A stretch of DNA of 64,000 nucleotides from Ruminococcaceae bacterium UBA5413 (GCA_002409585.1 DHNP01000014.1:12391-76390); one strand, 5' to 3'. Shown: positions 33,005-42,006, counted from the stretch's first letter. Notes: a model not told the origin generated them from the letters alone. Program-made: numbers and translations.

Positions 33005-34366
33005 ATGAAAAATGTCGCAAGAGCCGAAATGCTTGCAAAGGCAAAGAGCGGCGCAAAGACTTCAAAAGGATATATGCGTGTAACGTCGTTTCTCGACAGC
33101 GGCAGTTTTTGCGAGCTGGACGCCCTTGCGGCATCCGGCGGCGGATATGCTGAAGCGGTAGCCGGCTACGGCACGGCAGACGGCTGCCCTGTCTGCGTTT
33201 TTGCCCAAAGCAGCGATATCGCCGGCGGCGCCATGTCAAAAGCGCAGGCTTCAAAGCTGCAGAAGCTGTACAGGCTCGCCGTTAAAAAGGGCATCCCTGT
33301 AGTAGGCTTTTTTGACTCGGAGGGCGCCCGTGTAAACGAAAGCTCAGACATTCTCAAAGCCTACGGCGACATACTCCTCGACGCAAACAGGCTTTCGGGG
33401 GTCGTGCCGCAGATAGCAGTGATCTTAGGCCCGTGCACAGGCACGGCCGCTATGATAGCGGCAGGCGCCGATATAGTCATCATGTCCGCAAAAGGCGAAC
33501 TTACCGTAAGCACAGGCGGCGAAAGCGGCAAACCTGAGGAAGCCGCAAAATGCGGCATTGCGCACATAACGGTCGAAACAGAGGAACAGGCTATGGACTC
33601 AGCGCGCAGGCTTATCTCCGTACTTCCGTCAAACAACCTCGAGCCAGCCCCAGACACGGAACCTGCCGAACCTGAGCTTTCACATGAAAATATGCCTGAT
33701 GCGTCCGATGCAAGGCAGGTCATAGGTTCCGTCTGCGACACTGGAAGCTTCATTGAACTTGGCAAAGGATTTTCATCAGGCTCAATAACAGGCATCGGCC
33801 AGATAAACGGTTTAACTTCCGGCATAATATCGCTTACGGGCATCATAGACGCCGACAGCTGTTCAAAAGCCGCGCGTTTCCTCCGCTTCTGCGACTCTTT
33901 TTCAATACCGGCCGTTACTTTTGTCAATGCTGAAAAGTTCGCGACATTGAAAGAGGCATCAAAACTTTCGAGCGCGTACTCGGAAGCCACAACGGCTAAA
34001 GTCACCGTAGTCACGGGACGCGCGTGCGGTGCCGTCTACATTGCCGTTGCGGGCAGGGGCGCAAACTCAGACTACACGGTGTCATGGCCGGATGCGGTCA
34101 TATCGCCGCTCGCGCCTGAAACGGCAGCTATATTCCTTTGGAACGACAAACTAAAGGGTTCCGCCGACCCCGTTAACGACAGGAAAAAACTTATAGAGAC
34201 CTATAAAACGACCGAAGCTTCACCCATTAAAGCCGCTGCGGACGGCCTCGTGGAAAACGTTATAACGCCTGACGAGACGCGCTGCGCGCTTACGTCGGCT
34301 CTTAACATGCTCTCAGGTAAACGCGTGTCCACCCTTCCGAAGAAACACTCAAACATCCAGCTTTAA
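33005..34366 (+). CDS. Carboxyltransferase subunit (12S/MmdA-like, short)
   Basis: This 453-residue subunit belongs to the acyl-CoA carboxyltransferase family and moves CO2 between biotin and an acyl-CoA. Both crotonase-like halves are visible. The N-half has IAGGAMSKAQASKLQKLYRL and FFDSEGARVNE, where family members usually have DSGGARIQEG. The C-half has FVNAEKFATLKEASKLSSAY, GRACGAVYIAVAG and NSDYTVSWPDAVISPLAP. Typical 12S/PccB/MmdA proteins have about 510-525 residues, so this one is short by about 60. It is followed by a free biotin carrier and a 5S/OadA-like subunit. The acyl-CoA used cannot be read; acetyl-, propionyl- or methylmalonyl-CoA are candidates. Confidence 0.85.
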   Translation: MKNVARAEMLAKAKSGAKTSKGYMRVTSFLDSGSFCELDALAASGGGYAEAVAGYGTADGCPVCVFAQSSDIAGGAMSKAQASKLQKLYRLAVKKGIPVVGFFDSEGARVNESSDILKAYGDILLDANRLSGVVPQIAVILGPCTGTAAMIAAGADIVIMSAKGELTVSTGGESGKPEEAAKCGIAHITVETEEQAMDSARRLISVLPSNNLEPAPDTEPAEPELSHENMPDASDARQVIGSVCDTGSFIELGKGFSSGSITGIGQINGLTSGIISLTGIIDADSCSKAARFLRFCDSFSIPAVTFVNAEKFATLKEASKLSSAYSEATTAKVTVVTGRACGAVYIAVAGRGANSDYTVSWPDAVISPLAPETAAIFLWNDKLKGSADPVNDRKKLIETYKTTEASPIKAAADGLVENVITPDETRCALTSALNMLSGKRVSTLPKKHSNIQL

Positions 34367-34450
34367 AGCCGTCGGGCGCTTTTATGTAAAAAGTCAGTTT
34401 TAAAGTTATTATTTATAAAATTATAAATTATTACAGGGGGATATTTATAT

Positions 34451-34855
34451 ATGAGAAATTTAAAAATAACTGTAAACGGTACGCCATACGATGTTCAGGT
34501 TGAAGAAGCCGGTTCAGCGGCAGCAGCACCGTACGCTCCGGCAGCAGCGGCTCCGGCCGCCCCGGCAGTTCAGGCTCCGGCGGCAGCGGCGCCCGCGCCG
34601 GCTCCTGCCCAAAAAAGCCAGCCCAAACCTACTGCGGCAGGCAGCGAGACTATTTCCTGCCCAATGCCGGGAACAATAGTAACCGTTAACGTAAAAGAAG
34701 GGCAGAACGTTAAAAAAGGCGGCGTACTTGTGGTGCTTGAAGCCATGAAGATGGAAAATGAAATAATGGCCCCGCACGATGCAGTTGTCGCGTCAGTTAT
34801 GGTAAGCAAAGGTGAGTCCGTCGAAACAGGCGCTCCCCTTGTTTCCCTCCGGTAA
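34451..34855 (+). CDS. Biotin carboxyl carrier protein (1.3S/BCCP-like)
   Basis: This 134-residue protein swings carboxybiotin between the two catalytic subunits. The biotinylated lysine is in EAMKMENEI near residue 100, and the preceding SCPMPGTIVTVNVKEGQNVK is typical of the biotinyl fold. Residues 18-60 are a flexible Ala/Pro linker. The start MRNLKITVNGTPYDV is like the small carrier of transcarboxylases and methylmalonyl-CoA decarboxylases. It lies 84 bp after the carboxyltransferase and 15 bp before the 5S-like gene. Confidence 0.95.
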   Translation: MRNLKITVNGTPYDVQVEEAGSAAAAPYAPAAAAPAAPAVQAPAAAAPAPAPAQKSQPKPTAAGSETISCPMPGTIVTVNVKEGQNVKKGGVLVVLEAMKMENEIMAPHDAVVASVMVSKGESVETGAPLVSLR

Positions 34856-34870
34856 AGGAGGTAAAACTAA

Positions 34871-36274
34871 ATGGAAAAGAAAAAAATAGAGATAACCGAG
34901 CTTGTGCTCCGTGACGCCCACCAGTCACTACTCGCGACAAGGATGCCGCTTGCGGATATGCTCCCCATACTCGGCAAGCTCGACAAAGTGGGTTTCCATT
35001 CGCTTGAGTGCTGGGGCGGCGCCACGTTTGACGCGTGCCTGCGCTTTTTGGATGAAGACCCGTGGGAAAGGCTGCGTGTCATAAGGAAGAACTGCCCGAA
35101 TACAAAGCTGCAGATGCTTTTCAGAGGGCAGAATATGCTCGGTTACAGGCACTACGCCGACGATGTCGTAGAGTATTTCGTACAGCGCTCAGTGGCAAAC
35201 GGAATTGACGTAATACGCATTTTCGACGCCCTTAACGATATTAAAAACCTCAGGGTGGCAATAAACGCCGCCAAAAAGGAAAAAGCCCACGTACAGGTGG
35301 CAATATCTTATACCACCGGGCCTGTCTTTACAACAGAGTACTATGTGGATTACGCAAAGAGGATAGAAGAAGCCGGTGCCGACTCCATCTGCATAAAGGA
35401 TATGGCTGCGCTGCTTACGCCTTACAAGACATATGAGCTTGTAAAAGCTATAAAGTCGGCAGTGAAGATTCCTTTGCAGCTGCACACGCACTACACGTCA
35501 GGCCTTGCCTCCATGTGCGAGCTTAAAGCCGTTGAAGCCGGCATAGACTGGCTTGACACGGCGATGTCGCCGCTCGCCCTTGGCACGTCACACACGCCCA
35601 CAGAGTCAATGGTCGCCGCTTTGAAAGACACCCCTTACGACACGGGGCTTGACCTCGTACTGCTAAACGACATACGCGAATACTTTATGACGCTTCGCGA
35701 AAAATATATCAAGAGCGGGCTGCTCGACCCTAAGGTTCTTGCCACAAACACGAAAGCGCTCATATACCAGGTGCCCGGCGGCATGCTTTCAAACCTGCTC
35801 TCACAGCTTAAGCAGGCCGGCAAAGAGGATAAGATGGAGGACGTTATGAAAGAGGTTCCAAACGTCCGCAAAGACGCAGGTTATCCCCCTCTTGTCACGC
35901 CTACGTCGCAGATAGTAGGCACGCAGGCTGTTTTAAACGTAATAACAGGCGAGAGGTACAAGATGTGTACAAATGAATTTAAAGACCTTATCGCCGGCAA
36001 GTACGGTACCACGCCGGTTCCGGTAGACGATGCCTTCGCGAAAAAGATAATAGGCGACAGGGAGCGGATTACTTGCCGCCCGGCGGATCTGCTCAAGCCC
36101 GAGCTTGAGTCACTGCGCAAGCAATGTGCTGAGTGGACCGAGCAGGAGGAGGACGTACTCTCATACGCGCAGTTCCCTAAAGTCGCCTCTGATTTCTTTA
36201 AAAAGCGCGCGCAGAAAAAATACGGCATAGACGGCAGGCATTCGGATACCGAGCATATGGTACACCCAGTATAA
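34871..36274 (+). CDS. Pyruvate/oxaloacetate carboxyltransferase subunit (5S/OadA-like, no biotin domain)
   Basis: This 467-residue TIM-barrel enzyme moves CO2 between oxaloacetate/pyruvate and carboxybiotin. The metal and catalytic motifs are LVLRDAHQSLLATRM, MLFRGQNMLGYRHYADD, the carbamylated-lysine motif CIKDMAALLTPY and the metal histidines in LHTHYTSGLASM. OadA proteins normally end in a biotinyl domain near residue 590; it is absent here, and the carrier is a separate gene. That layout matches the 5S subunit of methylmalonyl-CoA:oxaloacetate transcarboxylase. No OadB sodium pump gene is in the window, so a decarboxylase pump is not excluded but not supported. Confidence 0.93.
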   Translation: MEKKKIEITELVLRDAHQSLLATRMPLADMLPILGKLDKVGFHSLECWGGATFDACLRFLDEDPWERLRVIRKNCPNTKLQMLFRGQNMLGYRHYADDVVEYFVQRSVANGIDVIRIFDALNDIKNLRVAINAAKKEKAHVQVAISYTTGPVFTTEYYVDYAKRIEEAGADSICIKDMAALLTPYKTYELVKAIKSAVKIPLQLHTHYTSGLASMCELKAVEAGIDWLDTAMSPLALGTSHTPTESMVAALKDTPYDTGLDLVLLNDIREYFMTLREKYIKSGLLDPKVLATNTKALIYQVPGGMLSNLLSQLKQAGKEDKMEDVMKEVPNVRKDAGYPPLVTPTSQIVGTQAVLNVITGERYKMCTNEFKDLIAGKYGTTPVPVDDAFAKKIIGDRERITCRPADLLKPELESLRKQCAEWTEQEEDVLSYAQFPKVASDFFKKRAQKKYGIDGRHSDTEHMVHPV

Positions 36275-36301
36275 GTTTTCATAAATATTACGTTAATTTC
36301 A

Positions 36302-36339
36302 CCGCAGGCAAAATTTTAAAACGTTTTGCCTGCGGTTTT
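36302..36339 (+). terminator. Terminator of the carboxyltransferase operon
   Basis: A perfect 12-bp stem (CCGCAGGCAAAA/TTTTGCCTGCGG) is followed by TTTTGCGTTT. It lies 28 bases after the 5S-like gene. Confidence 0.92.
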
Positions 36340-36521
36340 GCGTTTGAGATATTTTTGCCAGGCTTCCGGCAGGGACTGCCCGCGTTAATTGACACGTGCC
36401 GACCGCCGGTACTTTTGGCATTTAAGCATCGAATTAATTTAACGTTTATGGCAATAACATATAAACCGGGGACTTATTTTTTCTGCCACACTATAATTTA
36501 GTAGATACAAGCAGTCAACAA

Positions 36522-36530
36522 TGGTATAAT
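36522..36530 (+). promoter_or_regulatory. Extended -10 promoter of the NYN-domain gene
   Basis: TGGTATAAT is an extended -10 element with no clear -35. Transcription would start near 36537. The stretch 36340-36521 holds nothing else I can name. Confidence 0.6.
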
Positions 36531-36593
36531 AGACATATAAGCTTTTGCGGCGCTGTCGGCCTGTCAATGCCGTAAAGCGGAAAGGAGGCATAA

Positions 36594-37334
36594 ATGCCAG
36601 AAGAAAAACGTTTTGCCGTACTCATAGATGCCGAGAATGTTTCTGAAAAATATATCAAATTTATATTGGACGAAATATCAAACGACGGAGTGGCTACTAT
36701 AAAAAGGATATACGGCGACTGGACAAAGCCGGCGCTGGGGACATGGAAAAACATACTTTTAAATAATTCCATAACTCCCATACAGCAGTACAGCTACACT
36801 ACGGGTAAAAACTCCACCGACTCGGCAATGATAATAGATGCCATAGATATCTTATATGCCGGAAATACAGAAGGCTTCTGCATAGTGTCAAGCGACAGCG
36901 ACTTTACTCGGCTCGCTTCAAGGCTGCGGGAATCAGGTATGTTTGTAGTGGGAATGGGCGAAAAAAAGACCCCTACCCCTTTCATAGCCGCATGTGACAA
37001 GTTCAAGTACCTTGAGGTGCTCGCGCAGGATGCGCTGCCGCAGGCAGCACAAAGTTCTCCCGGGCAGTCTAACTCCGAGATAGACTACACGTCGCTCGAC
37101 GCCGTTAAAAACACTATCCTTACCATAGTACAGGAAACATCAGACGACGACGGCTGGGCTTCGCTCGGCGACGTGGGCAATATCCTTACGAAAAGGTACC
37201 CCGACTTCGACGTGCGCAACTACGGGTTTAAAAAGCTTACGCCTTTTGTCAACTCGCTTAATATTTTCGAGATAAGGTCCGTCAGCGGCCGCGACGGCCA
37301 CGTAAGGCTTATGTACGTAAAGGAAAAATTATAA
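36594..37334 (+). CDS. NYN/LabA-like RNase-fold protein with OST-HTH domain
   Basis: This is a 246-residue cytoplasmic protein. The N-terminal NYN (PIN-like) domain, residues 1-145, has the acidic nuclease residues in FAVLIDAENV, KNSTDSAMIIDAI and CIVSSDSDFTRLASRL. The C-terminal part, from about 165 to 246, matches an OST-HTH/LOTUS RNA-binding domain (SDDDGWASLGDVGNIL, FDVRNYGFKKLTPFVN). The two together suggest a structured-RNA nuclease, but the target is unknown. AAAGGAGG lies 5 bases before the ATG. It is a single-gene unit between two terminators. Confidence 0.92.
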   Translation: MPEEKRFAVLIDAENVSEKYIKFILDEISNDGVATIKRIYGDWTKPALGTWKNILLNNSITPIQQYSYTTGKNSTDSAMIIDAIDILYAGNTEGFCIVSSDSDFTRLASRLRESGMFVVGMGEKKTPTPFIAACDKFKYLEVLAQDALPQAAQSSPGQSNSEIDYTSLDAVKNTILTIVQETSDDDGWASLGDVGNILTKRYPDFDVRNYGFKKLTPFVNSLNIFEIRSVSGRDGHVRLMYVKEKL

Positions 37335-37354
37335 TACCGCATATAAAGTACAGG

Positions 37355-37388
37355 CAGGGGTGCAAAAATGCTGCACCCCTGTTTTTTT
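37355..37388 (+). terminator. Terminator of the NYN-domain gene
   Basis: CAGGGGTGCA and TGCACCCCTG form a perfect 10-bp stem around AAAATGC, followed by TTTTTTTATTTTTT. It overlaps the end of the converging DUF3006 gene by two bases. Confidence 0.93.
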
Positions 37389-37557
37389 ATTTTTTCCCCT
37401 CCGCTGTAATGGTTCCGGCTTCATCGTCAACCTCAAGCACACTGCCAACGGATAAACCCGCAGGAAGTTCTGACATTTCTATCGCGTAGTACCTCTTATC
37501 ATTGTCCCTGCAAATGGCGTAAATCCCGTCGAACCTGTCTACTATCAGCTTTTTCAT
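37387..37557 (-). CDS. DUF3006 domain protein
   Basis: This small gene of 56 residues begins MKKLIVDRFDGIYAICRDND and continues with MSELPAGLSVGSVLEVDD, matching DUF3006, a small beta-rich domain of unknown function commonly encoded beside stand-alone ComEC-like MBL hydrolases. It starts 27 bp after such a gene. A weak AGAGG lies 12 bases upstream of the ATG. The stop abuts the terminator of the converging NYN gene. The neighbour supports the call. Confidence 0.85.
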   Translation of the reverse strand: MKKLIVDRFDGIYAICRDNDKRYYAIEMSELPAGLSVGSVLEVDDEAGTITAEGKK

Positions 37558-37584
37558 AATAAAACAAAACCTCTTTCAGATAAA

Positions 37585-38502
37585 TTATTTTTCTGTTTTG
37601 ATACTTATTGTTTTCCCGTCCGTCATAAAAAGCAGCGTGCCGCTGACGTCTGTCCTGTAAACAGAAGCACCGGCGGAGTACAGCCTTTCCATTACTTCAC
37701 CTTTAGGCAATTTGTTCCTGTCATACCCTACTGAGACAGCAGCGCAGCGGGGATGCACGGCACTAAGGAAGGCCTGCGTTGTTGACGTGCCGCTGCCGTG
37801 GTGGGCCACTTTAAGCACATCCGCAGAAAGGTCCGCGCCTCCCTCAAGGAGGCTGTTTTCTTCTTCCTTTTCAGCATCACCCGTAAGCAGGAAGCTTACG
37901 CTGCCGTAGGTAAGCTTTAGTATTATTGAATTATTGTTAACCGTAAGGCCCTGCTTCAAAGGCCCTAAAACATCTATTTTCAGGCCGCCGAGAAAATACG
38001 TGTCTCCGGCCTTAGGTACGCCAGACGTAATATGCCTGCCCTTCAGCGCCGCCTGGGTGTCAGTGTAAGCGTCATTCTGCGGTAATATATTGCCAGGTAC
38101 GCAGGGGGCAAAATATTTTTTAACGCTGAAATCGTTTATAATACAGGCGAGGCCGCCTATATGGTCCTCGTCAGGATGGGAATTAAAAACAAACTCAAGC
38201 GTATCAACGCCGCGCCGCTTAAGGTAGCGTGAAACATTTTTTCCGCTGTCGGGCATGCCGCCGTCTATGAGCATATATTTACCGCCGCACTCAACAAATA
38301 TGGCATCAGCCTTGCCAACGTCGAGCACGTGCATTGACATGGGGTATGTGTCTGCGCATGCAGCGAAATCCCCAAGGCCGAAAAACGCAAGCGTACCGTT
38401 CCATATGCCCGACGCGCTTTCCGGCCTGCCAAGCCATACGCACAAGACCGCCGCGCAGATAAAAAGCGCGGCCCTTTTCAAACCTAAAAACTTACTTTTC
38501 AT
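37585..38502 (-). CDS. Stand-alone ComEC-like MBL-fold hydrolase
   Basis: This is a protein of about 305 residues with an N-terminal membrane or signal segment (RAALFICAAVLCVWLG), so the enzyme domain is probably outside the membrane. The metallo-beta-lactamase motifs are FNSHPDEDHIGGL, LLTGDAEKEEE and VLKVAHHGSG. It resembles the C-terminal domain of the DNA-uptake protein ComEC but lacks the channel, so nuclease action is likely but the substrate is not known. The ATG at 38502 is my choice; a TTG at 38511 is possible. It pairs with the DUF3006 gene. Confidence 0.88.
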   Translation of the reverse strand: MKSKFLGLKRAALFICAAVLCVWLGRPESASGIWNGTLAFFGLGDFAACADTYPMSMHVLDVGKADAIFVECGGKYMLIDGGMPDSGKNVSRYLKRRGVDTLEFVFNSHPDEDHIGGLACIINDFSVKKYFAPCVPGNILPQNDAYTDTQAALKGRHITSGVPKAGDTYFLGGLKIDVLGPLKQGLTVNNNSIILKLTYGSVSFLLTGDAEKEEENSLLEGGADLSADVLKVAHHGSGTSTTQAFLSAVHPRCAAVSVGYDRNKLPKGEVMERLYSAGASVYRTDVSGTLLFMTDGKTISIKTEK

Positions 38503-38553
38503 CTTTAACAATACTTCCGCGGCATTTTACTGCGCACAGCCAGCCTGCGCCCT

Positions 38554-41016
38554 TCAGCCGCTTCCCCTCTCGGCGTCGTCGGCCTTGCGCATATTCCTTT
38601 CGAGCCACTGGTTATACGTTATCAGTATCTTACGGGGCTTTGAACCGTCGCGCGGCCCTACCGCGCCGAGCTGCTCCATCTGATCCATTATGCGGCCGGC
38701 GCGCGCGTAGCCAAGGCGCAGCTTACGCTGCAGCAGTGAAGTTGAAGCCTGCCCGCAGTCTATAATACATTTTATCGCTTCGTCCATCATTGGGTCTACG
38801 TCGGAATTTTCTTCATTCTTTTTATCATTGCCTTTTTCCGCGGCAGCGTTTTTCTCTATTTCCTCGGCTATATTTTCACTGTAATCTGCTTCCTGTACCT
38901 TCTTAACGAAACTTGTCACGGACTCTATTTCACTGTCGCTTACAAATGAACCCTGTATCCTTATAGGTTTCTGCGAGCCTACAGGCGAAAAAAGCATGTC
39001 GCCTTTCCCGAGCAGCTTTTCGGCGCCGCTCATGTCAAGTATGGTCCGTGAGTCCACCTGTGATGATACGGCAAACGCAATGCGGCTCGGTATGTTTGCC
39101 TTTATAATGCCTGTAATGACGTCGACGGACGGGCGCTGCGTAGCTATGACAAGATGCATCCCCGCGGCCCTCGCCATCTGCGCAAGGCGGCATATGGCGT
39201 CCTCTACCTCATTGGGCGCCGCCATCATAAGGTCTGCCAGTTCGTCTATGATAACGACTATCTGCGGCATATGGTCCATAGGCTCGCCATTTTCATTTTT
39301 AAAGCCGCGCGAAGCCGCAAGCGTATTATATGCTTTAAGGTCCCTTACATTATTGGCCGCAAAGACTTTGTACCTGTTAAGCATTTCCGTAACCGCCCAG
39401 TTAAGCGCCCCCGCAGCCTTGCGCGGGTCTGTCACCACAGGCACAAGCAGGTGAGGTATGCCGTTGTAAATGCCGAGCTCCACAACCTTTGGGTCTATCA
39501 TAAGGAAACGGACTTCATCCGGTGTTGACTTATACAAAAGGCTTATAATCATAGAATTTATGCACACAGACTTCCCGGAACCTGTGGAACCTGCTATAAG
39601 CAGGTGGGGCATTTTGGAAAGGTCCGCGACGGCGACGCCTCCGGCTATGTCCCTGCCGAGCGCGACTGTAAGTTTGCTTTTGGATGAAACGAACGCGTTG
39701 CTTTCTATAAGTTCGCGCATGCGTACGACTGTGTTTTTCTTGTTAGGCACTTCTATGCCTACCGCGGCTTTGCCTGGTATGGGCGCTTCTATCCTTATGC
39801 CGGACGTCGCGAGGTTCATCGAAAGGTCGTCCGACAGATTAGTTATCTTGCTTATCTTAACGCCTGAAGCAGGCTGCAACTCATAGCGCGTCACCGAAGG
39901 CCCGCGGCTGTAGCCGACAAACGATGTTTTTACGCCGAAGCTTTTCAGCGTGTCCACAAGCATCTGCCCGTTGGTCTGTATCTCCGTTATCACGTCTTTT
40001 TCGCTCAGTTCCTTTGTCGTTTCAAGCATTGAAACAGGTGGGCAGCGGTACCTGCCGTCCTGCGGCAAATCTTGTGTCTCCGCCTCTTTAGGCAGTGGTG
40101 CGGCTTTTTCCGCGGTGCCAGAGCCTGAAGCGTTTATTCCCGCCCCTGCATCGGCAGCGGACGGCTCCTTTGCACTTTTGACGGCGCTTTCACTTTTTTC
40201 ATTTTCACCGCCTGTGCCGTCTATAGCAAAAACTTCCTCAAGTTTTTTAAGTTTTTCGCTTTTTTTAGCTTGCTTTTTCTGTGCCGGCGAACTCACCGGA
40301 TGCCCCGGCAGGCTGCCTGACGCAGACATGTCCATTTTTGTTTCGTTCCTGTTATTTTCTATTATCCTGCGCTCACGCGCTGCGTCTATGTTTGACTTTA
40401 CAGCGTCGGCGGGTTTTGTCACCGTTTTAAAGAGCTGTATAAGGCTTGTCCCTGTAAGTATCATAATAGAAACGAAAAGCGCGAGGATAATCACTATTTT
40501 AGCTCCGAGCATACCAAGCGCCGCGGTAATGGGTATGCCCAAAAGGCCGCTTAAAAAGCCGCCGCCGTAGTGTTCCGTGCCGTTGCTGTAAAGTTCCGTC
40601 AGCTTCTTCCAGAACGACGACATCCCGGTGCTTGTTTCTATGGAAAATATATACAGTGAAGCACAGAAAAGCGCTATTATAACCACCATTTGGGCAAGCT
40701 TAGGGCCGAAATTACTGCTCTGCTTTTCCATGGCCGTCATTATGGATATGTACAAAAGCAGCACAGGCCATAGTATGGCGCAGTTTCCAAAAAGGCCCAA
40801 AAGGACGTTATGTATAAAGTGCCAAACGTTGTCGCCCGTGATAAGCACAAGGCAGAACATAAGTATGGAAGCGGCGAATAAAATGACCGCGTCGGCCTGC
40901 CTGCGCCTTTTTAACACCTGTGCATTTTCAAGCGGGCGGGACTTTGGTTCTTCCTTACGGGGCCTGCTTTGCCTTGCGGTACTTCTCCCACCGGCCGCCG
41001 CTTTCTTTTTTGCCAC
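38554..41016 (-). CDS. ftsK: DNA translocase FtsK/SpoIIIE
   Basis: This 820-residue protein pumps chromosomal DNA through the division or sporulation septum. The N-terminus has about four to five membrane helices (residues 45-200), followed by a charged linker to about 310, and then the RecA-like motor with Walker A AGSTGSGKSVCINSM and Walker B VVIIDELADLMM. The C-terminal gamma winged helix, which reads DNA polarity, is DCGQASTSLLQRKLRLGYAR. A GTG start is used. It could be SpoIIIE rather than FtsK; one protein often does both jobs in Clostridia. Confidence 0.96.
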   Translation of the reverse strand: MAKKKAAAGGRSTARQSRPRKEEPKSRPLENAQVLKRRRQADAVILFAASILMFCLVLITGDNVWHFIHNVLLGLFGNCAILWPVLLLYISIMTAMEKQSSNFGPKLAQMVVIIALFCASLYIFSIETSTGMSSFWKKLTELYSNGTEHYGGGFLSGLLGIPITAALGMLGAKIVIILALFVSIMILTGTSLIQLFKTVTKPADAVKSNIDAARERRIIENNRNETKMDMSASGSLPGHPVSSPAQKKQAKKSEKLKKLEEVFAIDGTGGENEKSESAVKSAKEPSAADAGAGINASGSGTAEKAAPLPKEAETQDLPQDGRYRCPPVSMLETTKELSEKDVITEIQTNGQMLVDTLKSFGVKTSFVGYSRGPSVTRYELQPASGVKISKITNLSDDLSMNLATSGIRIEAPIPGKAAVGIEVPNKKNTVVRMRELIESNAFVSSKSKLTVALGRDIAGGVAVADLSKMPHLLIAGSTGSGKSVCINSMIISLLYKSTPDEVRFLMIDPKVVELGIYNGIPHLLVPVVTDPRKAAGALNWAVTEMLNRYKVFAANNVRDLKAYNTLAASRGFKNENGEPMDHMPQIVVIIDELADLMMAAPNEVEDAICRLAQMARAAGMHLVIATQRPSVDVITGIIKANIPSRIAFAVSSQVDSRTILDMSGAEKLLGKGDMLFSPVGSQKPIRIQGSFVSDSEIESVTSFVKKVQEADYSENIAEEIEKNAAAEKGNDKKNEENSDVDPMMDEAIKCIIDCGQASTSLLQRKLRLGYARAGRIMDQMEQLGAVGPRDGSKPRKILITYNQWLERNMRKADDAERGSG

Positions 41017-41064
41017 TTTTCATCACCTCTGCATATAAAACACTTTTAAATTAAAACGCCGCTC

Positions 41065-42006
41065 TCAGAGCTTCATGCCTGTAACGATATTCACTCCGGT
41101 ATTATGCTCTATTATACCGACTATAACGACGGCGGCACCCAACGCGAATGTGTAAACGGCAAAGACGCCGAGCTTATCGGTCGAAACCATCCAGCGTAGA
41201 AGTTTGATAGCCAAGAAGCCAACAACCATGGCGGAGAGTATGCCGGCAATGATGGGCATGGTCCCTATGCCTACTCCAGCCGGCTGTGAAAGTGCATCCT
41301 TAAGCTCCAAAACAGCCGCCGCCATAATCGACGGTATGCCTATTACGAAAGAATAATCAAGCGCCGTCTTGCGGTTAATCCCGCGCATAAGGCCTGCCGA
41401 CAATGTCGAACCTGACCTTGAAAGGCCGGGGAAAACAGCCGCCGCGCACTGGAAAAGCCCCACAAAAACAGCATCCACGGCATTGTACTGCTTACGCCCC
41501 GCGCACGGTCTGCGCCCGCTCCGCCGGGCATGGCGCTGAGCCGTTTTATGGCTCGAGACAATACCCACAGTCAGCAGTATGCTTGTAGCAATGAGTGAAA
41601 AGCCCTCGACCAGTATGTCAGAATCCGTAGCCCACATATCGGCAAAGTCCTTTATTTTATACTCTGTGCCGGGCACCGGCAGGAACAGCAGGAAAAGTGG
41701 CAGCAGGCCTATTATCAGCATTATCATAAGCCGCCTGTCCTGGTTCATCTCGCTCCACTTGAATCTGCCGGTAAATATGTCGCGTATTGTAAAAACGAAC
41801 TCGCGCAGCAGCCGCCAAACCAGCTTGTAGTAAACCGCTATAACGGCTATTAAAGTACCCAAGTGAAGCATAACGTCAAAGAACAAGCTTGGAACGCTTA
41901 TGCCTAAAAAGTGCTGGCTGAGCGACAGATGGCCGCTGCTTGAAACAGGCAGAAACTCCGTCGCCCCCTGGATAATGCCTTCTATAATAGCGTCTATGAC
42001 CGTCAT
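41065..42006 (-). CDS. uppP: Undecaprenyl-diphosphatase UppP
   Basis: This is a 313-residue membrane enzyme that removes a phosphate from undecaprenyl diphosphate, recycling the lipid carrier for cell-wall synthesis. The motifs are EGATEFLPVSSSGHL near residue 17 and PGLSRSGSTLSAGLM near 200. It is longer than most UppP proteins (about 265-290) because of a basic stretch at residues 165-188 (HKTAQRHARRSGRR). It follows the protease gene by 250 bp, and a TATAAT at about 42086-42091 with a poor -35 may be its promoter. Confidence 0.95.
   Translation of the reverse strand: MTVIDAIIEGIIQGATEFLPVSSSGHLSLSQHFLGISVPSLFFDVMLHLGTLIAVIAVYYKLVWRLLREFVFTIRDIFTGRFKWSEMNQDRRLMIMLIIGLLPLFLLFLPVPGTEYKIKDFADMWATDSDILVEGFSLIATSILLTVGIVSSHKTAQRHARRSGRRPCAGRKQYNAVDAVFVGLFQCAAAVFPGLSRSGSTLSAGLMRGINRKTALDYSFVIGIPSIMAAAVLELKDALSQPAGVGIGTMPIIAGILSAMVVGFLAIKLLRWMVSTDKLGVFAVYTFALGAAVVIVGIIEHNTGVNIVTGMKL

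Noticed and set aside
34871..36274. A sodium-pumping oxaloacetate decarboxylase as the only reading of the operon
   Set aside because: No OadB-like membrane subunit is in the window, and the first gene is an acyl-CoA carboxyltransferase, which fits a transcarboxylase better.
37585..38502. The MBL protein as a complete ComEC DNA-uptake channel
   Set aside because: It lacks the competence membrane domain and has only one hydrophobic segment.
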